From Pelagibius litoralis (GTDB lineage Bacteria; Pseudomonadota; Alphaproteobacteria; Kiloniellales; Kiloniellaceae): a DNA stretch of 64,000 bases. Location of the stretch: contig NZ_JAAQPH010000026.1 in assembly GCF_011683915.1 (NCBI RefSeq), positions 1 through 64,000 on the forward strand, written 5' to 3'. The notes beneath the pieces were generated by a model. That model was not told the DNA's origin and made no database searches. It saw nothing but the letters and a program-made list of their open reading frames with translations. Shown here piece by piece: positions 61,341 through 64,000 of this stretch. How positions within the stretch are numbered: the first letter of the stretch is position 1; each line of letters starts with the position of its first letter. The position numbers and the translations under genes are program-made.

Positions 61341-62059
61341 GCCGCCAGTTCCCCCGCCTTTACATTGAACACCGCGTCGGCGACGGCCTCGCGCACCTCA
61401 TCGTCATGGAAGATCCCAACCAGCGCCGTGCCACGGGCCTTGGCTTCGCGAATCAGTTCGATCACCACGGCACGGTTACCGGCGTCCAGGGACGCCGTCG
61501 GCTCGTCGAGCAGGAGAATGGGATAGTCCACCGCGAAACCCCGGGCGATGTTCACGCGCTGCTGCTCGCCGCCGGAAAAGGTGGCCGGCGCCAGGTCCCA
61601 CATGGCCTCTGGAATGTTCAGCCGTGCCAGCAGAACCTCCGCCTTGGCGCGCGCCTGCTCCAGATCGATGCCCAGGGCGTGCAGCGGCTCGGCAACGATA
61701 TCGCGCGCCGAGATTCGCGGAATGACGCGCAGGAACTGACTGACATAGCCCATGGTCTCCCGGCGCACTTCCAACACCCGGTGCGGGACGGCGGTCGCCA
61801 TATCCACCCAGTCGGCACCATGGCGCACCCAGATATGGCCGCTGCCCGGCTTGTAGTTGGCGTAGAGCGAGCGCAGCAAGGTCGACTTGCCGGTTCCCGA
61901 CGACCCGAAAAGCGCAACACACTGGCCCGCCGCCACCTCCAGGCTGAGATCGGAAAAGACCGGGATGCGGGCCTCGCCCTGGACATGCAGGATAAAGGTC
62001 TTGCTGAGGTTCTCGACCCGGATCAAGGGTGGTTGTTCCTGCTTTTCGATCATTGTCAT
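61337..62059 (-). CDS. phnL: PhnL, C-P lyase ATP-binding protein
   Basis: The 240-residue ABC-type ATPase has Walker [12 protein letters not shown], signature [14 protein letters not shown] and Walker [14 protein letters not shown]. PhnL takes part with PhnG, PhnH and PhnI in transferring the phosphonate to ATP-derived ribose. The family-typical N-terminus [10 protein letters not shown] and a conserved [14 protein letters not shown] segment are present. It overlaps phnK by 4 bases. Confidence 0.93.
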   Translation of the reverse strand: MTMIEKQEQPPLIRVENLSKTFILHVQGEARIPVFSDLSLEVAAGQCVALFGSSGTGKSTLLRSLYANYKPGSGHIWVRHGADWVDMATAVPHRVLEVRRETMGYVSQFLRVIPRISARDIVAEPLHALGIDLEQARAKAEVLLARLNIPEAMWDLAPATFSGGEQQRVNIARGFAVDYPILLLDEPTASLDAGNRAVVIELIREAKARGTALVGIFHDDEVREAVADAVFNVKAGELAA

Positions 62060-62835
62060 ACCTGTAGCACCGAGGAGACGAGAAGCTGCGTATAGGGATG
62101 GTGCGGATCATCAAGCACCTGATCTGTCAGACCGGTCTCCACCACCCTGCCGTCCTTCATCACCATCAGCCGGTCCGCCAACAGGCGGGCGACCGCGAGA
62201 TCATGGGTCACAATAATCGCTGAAAGTTTCAGTTCGCGGACAAGTCCGCGCAAAAGATCAAGCAGGCGCGCCTGCACCGAAACATCCAGCCCGCCGGTCG
62301 GCTCATCCATAAAGATCAGACGCGGCTTGGTCACCAGATTGCGCGCGATCTGCAAACGCTGCTGCATGCCGCCTGAAAAATGCTTGGGCGCATCGTCGAT
62401 CCGGCCGAGGTCCATTTCGACCTTCGCCAGCCAGTCTTCCGCTGCGCTGCGAATCTCGCCGTAGTGACGCGCGCCCACCGCCATCAGGCGCTCGCCCACG
62501 TTGCCGCCGGCGCTGACGTTCATGCGCAGGCCGTCACGCGGGTTCTGCATCACCACACCCCAGTCGGTGCGCAGCAGAAAGCGCCGCTCCGGCTCCGAGA
62601 GAGCATAGATGTCGGTCAGGCCGCGATCACGCAGATCGTATTCGACGATGCCGTTGGTCGGCATCAGCCGCGCCGAGAGGCAGTTCAGCAGGGTCGTCTT
62701 GCCGGAGCCCGACTCCCCGACCACACCCAGCACCTCGCCGCTGTGCAGCTCAAAGGAAATGTCGGCACAGGCAAGAAGACTGCCGAAGGCGTGCGACAGA
62801 TTGTGCACGCGCAGCAAAGGGGATGTATCGTTCAT
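62056..62835 (-). CDS. phnK: PhnK, C-P lyase ATP-binding protein
   Basis: The 259-residue ATPase starts from the ATG at 62835; the frame upstream of it overlaps phnJ. Walker A is [12 protein letters not shown], the signature [15 protein letters not shown] and Walker [13 protein letters not shown]. PhnK docks on the PhnGHIJ core. Its start overlaps the phnJ stop (ATGA). Confidence 0.93.
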   Translation of the reverse strand: MNDTSPLLRVHNLSHAFGSLLACADISFELHSGEVLGVVGESGSGKTTLLNCLSARLMPTNGIVEYDLRDRGLTDIYALSEPERRFLLRTDWGVVMQNPRDGLRMNVSAGGNVGERLMAVGARHYGEIRSAAEDWLAKVEMDLGRIDDAPKHFSGGMQQRLQIARNLVTKPRLIFMDEPTGGLDVSVQARLLDLLRGLVRELKLSAIIVTHDLAVARLLADRLMVMKDGRVVETGLTDQVLDDPHHPYTQLLVSSVLQV

Positions 62836-63812
62836 GTTTCGCCTTCTCCCTGCGCCTGGGCAGCATCGCCGTCCGGCGCCTCCTGCGCGCCGACCGCCGC
62901 AGCATAGGCGGCGGCCGCCGTGTCGGGCAACTGGCCGACATGCCCCTCGGCCCGGCGCCTGCCGCAAAAGTGAGAGTCGGAACAGACGTACATCTTGCCG
63001 CCGCTGTCATCCAGGATCACCTCGTCCAGGAAGGTCTCCTCCGCCCCGCAAAGGGCGCAGTCTTCCTCCCACTGTTGAACCCGGAAGGGATGATCGTCGA
63101 AATCCAGGCTCTTCACCTTGGTGTAAGGCGGAATGGCATAGATGCGTTTCTCCCGCCCCGCCCCGAAAAGCTGCAGCGCCGGAAAATCGTCCATCTTGGG
63201 ATTGTCGAACTTGGGGATCGGCGTCGGCGACATGAGATAGCGTTCATTGACCATCACCGGATAGGAATAGGACGTGGCGATCTCGCCGAACCGCGCGATG
63301 TCTTCATAGAGCGAGACCTGCATCAGGCCGTATTCCTTGTAGGCGTGCATCTTGCGGCATTCGATCTCCCGCGGCTCCAACGTGCGCAGGGGCTCCGGCT
63401 GGGGCACCTGATAGACCAGGATCTGGTCCTCGGTCATCGGATCTTCCGGCACCCGGTGGCGGGTCTGGATGATGCTGGCTTCTTCCGTCACCTCGGTCGT
63501 GCCGACCTGCGCGGTACGGGCGAAGAAACGCCGGATATTCACGGCGTTGGTCGTGTCGTCGGCACCCTGGTCGATCACCTTCAATGTATCGTCGAGGCCG
63601 ATGATGCTGGCGGTCACCTGCATGCCGCCGGTGCCCCAGCCATAGGGCAGCGGCATCTCCCGCCCGCCGAAGGGCACCTGGTAGCCGGGCACCGCCACCG
63701 CCTTCAGGATACAGCGGCGGATCATGCGCTTGGTCTGCTCGTCCAGATAGGCGAAGTTGTAGCCTTCGCCGGCCCCGGGCGCGGCTGCGGTCTGGTTGTC
63801 GGTCTGTGGCAT
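62832..63812 (-). CDS. phnJ: PhnJ, C-P lyase catalytic subunit
   Basis: The 326-residue radical-SAM enzyme breaks the carbon-phosphorus bond. The iron-sulfur and active-site cysteines Cys252, Cys255, Cys277 and Cys283 are in the C-x2-C-x21-C-x5-C pattern of the family. LNFAYLDEQTKRMIRR-type start and GYQVPFGGREMPLPYGWGTGG are characteristic. It is longer than the E. coli enzyme (281) by a Gly/Ala-rich C-terminal tail of about 35 residues. It overlaps phnI by one base. Confidence 0.95.
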   Translation of the reverse strand: MPQTDNQTAAAPGAGEGYNFAYLDEQTKRMIRRCILKAVAVPGYQVPFGGREMPLPYGWGTGGMQVTASIIGLDDTLKVIDQGADDTTNAVNIRRFFARTAQVGTTEVTEEASIIQTRHRVPEDPMTEDQILVYQVPQPEPLRTLEPREIECRKMHAYKEYGLMQVSLYEDIARFGEIATSYSYPVMVNERYLMSPTPIPKFDNPKMDDFPALQLFGAGREKRIYAIPPYTKVKSLDFDDHPFRVQQWEEDCALCGAEETFLDEVILDDSGGKMYVCSDSHFCGRRRAEGHVGQLPDTAAAAYAAAVGAQEAPDGDAAQAQGEGET

Positions 63813-64000
63813 TACTCTGCCGCCTCCCTGTGATCCTCGTCATGACGCCGTCGCAGGCTACGGATCAATTGCAGTTCCGACTGGAAGTCGACGTAGTGCG
63901 GCAGCTTCAAATGCTGGACGAAACCGGAAGCCTCGACGTTGTCGGAGTGATAGAGCACGAACTCCTCGTCCTGCGCCGGGTACTCGATGGACTCGTCCAA
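63812..64000 (-). CDS. phnI: PhnI, C-terminal part (gene cut by window edge)
   Basis: The frame is open to the window end. The visible 62 residues read YHSDNVEASGFVQHLKLPHYVDFQSEL, the well-conserved PhnI C-terminus. PhnI is the nucleosidase subunit of the C-P lyase core. phnG and phnH are expected beyond the edge. The stop overlaps the phnJ start. Confidence 0.88.
   Translation of the reverse strand: MDESIEYPAQDEEFVLYHSDNVEASGFVQHLKLPHYVDFQSELQLIRSLRRRHDEDHREAAE

Noticed and set aside
1-64000. tRNA, rRNA or riboswitch in the intergenic regions
   Set aside because: No cloverleaf, rRNA or known riboswitch core was recognised in the gaps on reading; a covariance-model scan was not possible.

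Overview
The window looks like chromosomal DNA of a GC-rich alphaproteobacterium. The Rhodospirillales (Kiloniella/Fodinicurvata-like marine or halotolerant lineages) are my best guess, from the gene families, the many ATGA-type overlaps between genes and the catabolic content. I saw no rRNA, tRNA, CRISPR array or phage module. All family calls rest on reading motifs, because no database search was possible.

Layout: (1) 1-127, the right end of an IS5-family element abutting a fatty-acid operon. (2) 125-7610, minus strand: fadD, a MerR regulator, thiolase, hydroxyacyl-CoA dehydrogenase/enoyl-CoA hydratase and acyl-CoA dehydrogenase, i.e. a beta-oxidation operon with a clear operator/promoter at 7658-7702. 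(3) 7940-14044, a 2034-residue repetitive RTX-type exoprotein with an alternating two-class repeat. (4) 14541-18249, a DUF2306 membrane protein, an exported FAH-fold protein, a MipA/OmpV-type porin and a TetR regulator. (5) 18282-24858, a TRAP transporter (dctPQM) divergent from a GntR regulator, altronate dehydratase and an Ldh-family dehydrogenase. (6) 24877-29249, small membrane and HD-domain genes, a secreted unknown and two decayed genes. (7) 29475-40363, uronate isomerase, long-chain mannitol dehydrogenase-family reductase, LacI regulator, sugar ABC transporter, MGH1/GH63-like glycosidase and AGE-family epimerase. (8) 40706-43169, a Crp-type regulator and an IalB/cytochrome c/lipoprotein group. 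(9) 43282-48475, a CsgG/HfaB-type secretion locus with putative surface subunits and two LuxR regulators whose receiver domains are degenerate. (10) 48700-51204, DUF1007 plus a NicO/RcnA metal transporter and a membrane protein. (11) 51761-57258, DUF1127, a six-PAS hybrid kinase, an OmpR-type regulator and a cyclic-nucleotide-binding protein. (12) 57293-64000, a hydrolase, a GNAT acetyltransferase and the 3' part of a C-P lyase operon (phnI-J-K-L-M plus a second phnM) cut by the window edge.

How the parts work together: much of the window serves uptake and breakdown of substrates (fatty acids, uronates and sugar acids, glycosides, phosphonates), each block with its own local regulator. Two parts build the cell surface: the giant RTX protein and the CsgG/HfaB locus. 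The second is the best candidate for a little-described system. It has a CsgG-family outer-membrane pore lipoprotein, two secreted proteins in the same operon, a third secreted protein sharing a mature N-terminus with one of them, and two CsgD-like regulators. Shared GTATTAC boxes lie in its upstream regions.
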